Below the pieces are notes generated by a model. The model was not told the DNA's origin. It saw nothing but the letters and a program-made list of their open reading frames with translations, and made no database searches. The position numbers and the translations under genes are program-made. Source: Oleiagrimonas sp035690885 (GTDB lineage Bacteria > Pseudomonadota > Gammaproteobacteria > Xanthomonadales > Rhodanobacteraceae). From it: DNA of 64,000 nt. The stretch lies in the NCBI GenBank assembly GCA_035690885.1, contig DASSKC010000114.1, positions 1-64,000 of the forward strand, given 5' to 3'. Below, piece after piece: positions 63,416-64,000 of the stretch. Numbering within the stretch: position 1 is the first letter of the stretch; each line of letters starts with the position of its first letter.

Positions 63416-63922
63416 TCAGGAGTTCAGCGTGGGCGCGCTTTCGCCTTCGGCGTTGCGGCGCATCTGCTCGGCATACAGCGCGTCGAAGTTGATCGGCTGC
63501 AGCAGGAACGGCGGGAAACCGCCTTCGAGCACCAGCGAGGAGATCAGCTGACGCGCGTACGGGAACAGCACGTTCGGGCAGTAGCTGCCGACGATGCCGG
63601 CTTCGTCCTCGGCGCTGAAGCCGACGATGGCGAAGATGCCGGCCTGGTGCACTTCGGCCAGATAGGCGGTGCGCTCGCCGACGGTGCAGGTCAGGGTCAC
63701 GGTCAGGACCACTTCCTGGACTTCGTCGGACAGCTTGGTCGCTTCCTGGCTGAGGTTGAGCTGCACCTGCGGTTCGACCTGGCTCTCGCCGATTTCCTGG
63801 AAGATCTGCGGGGCGTTGGGTGCCTCGAAGGACGAATCCTTGATGTAGATCTTCTGCAGCATCATCTGCGGTTGGTCGTTCTGGCCGTTGCTCTGGCCGT
63901 TGGCGGCGGATTCTTCTGCCAT
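63416..63922 (-). CDS. secB: Protein-export chaperone SecB
   Basis: Homotetrameric chaperone that holds precursor proteins unfolded for SecA. 168 residues from ATG 63922 (MAEESAANGQ), where GGGAG lies about 10 nt upstream. The core is KIYIKDSSFEAPNAPQIFQE, then VEPQVQLNLSQEATKL, YLAEVHQAGIFAIVGFS and a C-terminal FDALYAEQMRRNAE. The length is slightly above E. coli SecB (155) because of the polar N-terminus. Confidence 0.97.
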   Translation of the reverse strand: MAEESAANGQSNGQNDQPQMMLQKIYIKDSSFEAPNAPQIFQEIGESQVEPQVQLNLSQEATKLSDEVQEVVLTVTLTCTVGERTAYLAEVHQAGIFAIVGFSAEDEAGIVGSYCPNVLFPYARQLISSLVLEGGFPPFLLQPINFDALYAEQMRRNAEGESAPTLNS

Positions 63923-64000
63923 GGCGGGTGGGCTCCCTACGAATAAAGGTTGGATGAAAGGAGGAAATTGTCCCACACATGGGCGACGCATGCCTAGTTG

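Overview
The window is high-GC gammaproteobacterial DNA from the chromosomal replication origin. It most likely comes from the Xanthomonadales (Xanthomonadaceae or Rhodanobacteraceae). The basis is the order gyrB-recF-dnaN-dnaA on one strand diverging from rpmH-rnpA-yidC-mnmE on the other, tonB-exbB-exbD-exbD beside gyrB as in Xanthomonas, many TonB-dependent receptors, and a leader-controlled branched-chain operon. The species cannot be fixed from the sequence. Most genes left of about 45.1 kb run on the minus strand and the genes just to the right run on the plus strand, as expected for replichores leaving an origin at 43.58-43.80 kb. No rRNA, tRNA, CRISPR array, prophage or insertion sequence was seen.

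Left part (1-30.6 kb): a truncated DUF2339 membrane protein, a TonB-dependent receptor, ubiA, and a single-direction operon leuA-leuC-leuD-leuB-ilvD-ilvC-ilvG-ilvM. That operon is preceded by a promoter, a Val/Leu/Ile-rich leader peptide and an attenuator. Next come a penicillin-acylase-family hydrolase, an M28/GCPII-type peptidase and a large TonB receptor, which look like one peptide- or amide-scavenging unit. An ECF sigma/anti-sigma pair follows, diverging from a YVTN beta-propeller and a high-potential iron-sulfur protein. The two sides carry matched ECF-type promoters on opposite strands. A second TonB receptor, a close paralogue of the first but with an added STN signalling domain, sits under a FecI/FecR pair.

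Middle part (30.7-45.1 kb): a homoserine dehydrogenase, thrB and thrC behind a Thr/Ile-rich leader peptide; the TonB energising operon (tonB, exbB, two exbD); a secreted TPR protein with a tiny coupled upstream ORF; then gyrB, recF, dnaN, the origin with DnaA boxes and a DnaA-trio element, and dnaA.

Right part (45.1-64 kb): rpmH, rnpA, yidC, mnmE, a nicotinamide phosphoribosyltransferase, REP-like repeats, DUF971 and a barrel-type hypothetical gene, hslVU, a DedA protein, a lipoprotein Cu/Zn superoxide dismutase, DUF2628, a SNF2 helicase, a cupin/MBL-fold/VOC cluster, a MocR regulator with a clear candidate operator, gpsA and secB.

The most notable signals are: (1) both amino-acid leader peptides (leu/ilv and thr) begin only 6-7 nt after the same -10 hexamer, suggesting leaderless leader peptides; (2) the mirror-image ECF promoters with identical spacing; (3) duplicated TonB receptors placed under two different sigma-factor signalling designs.
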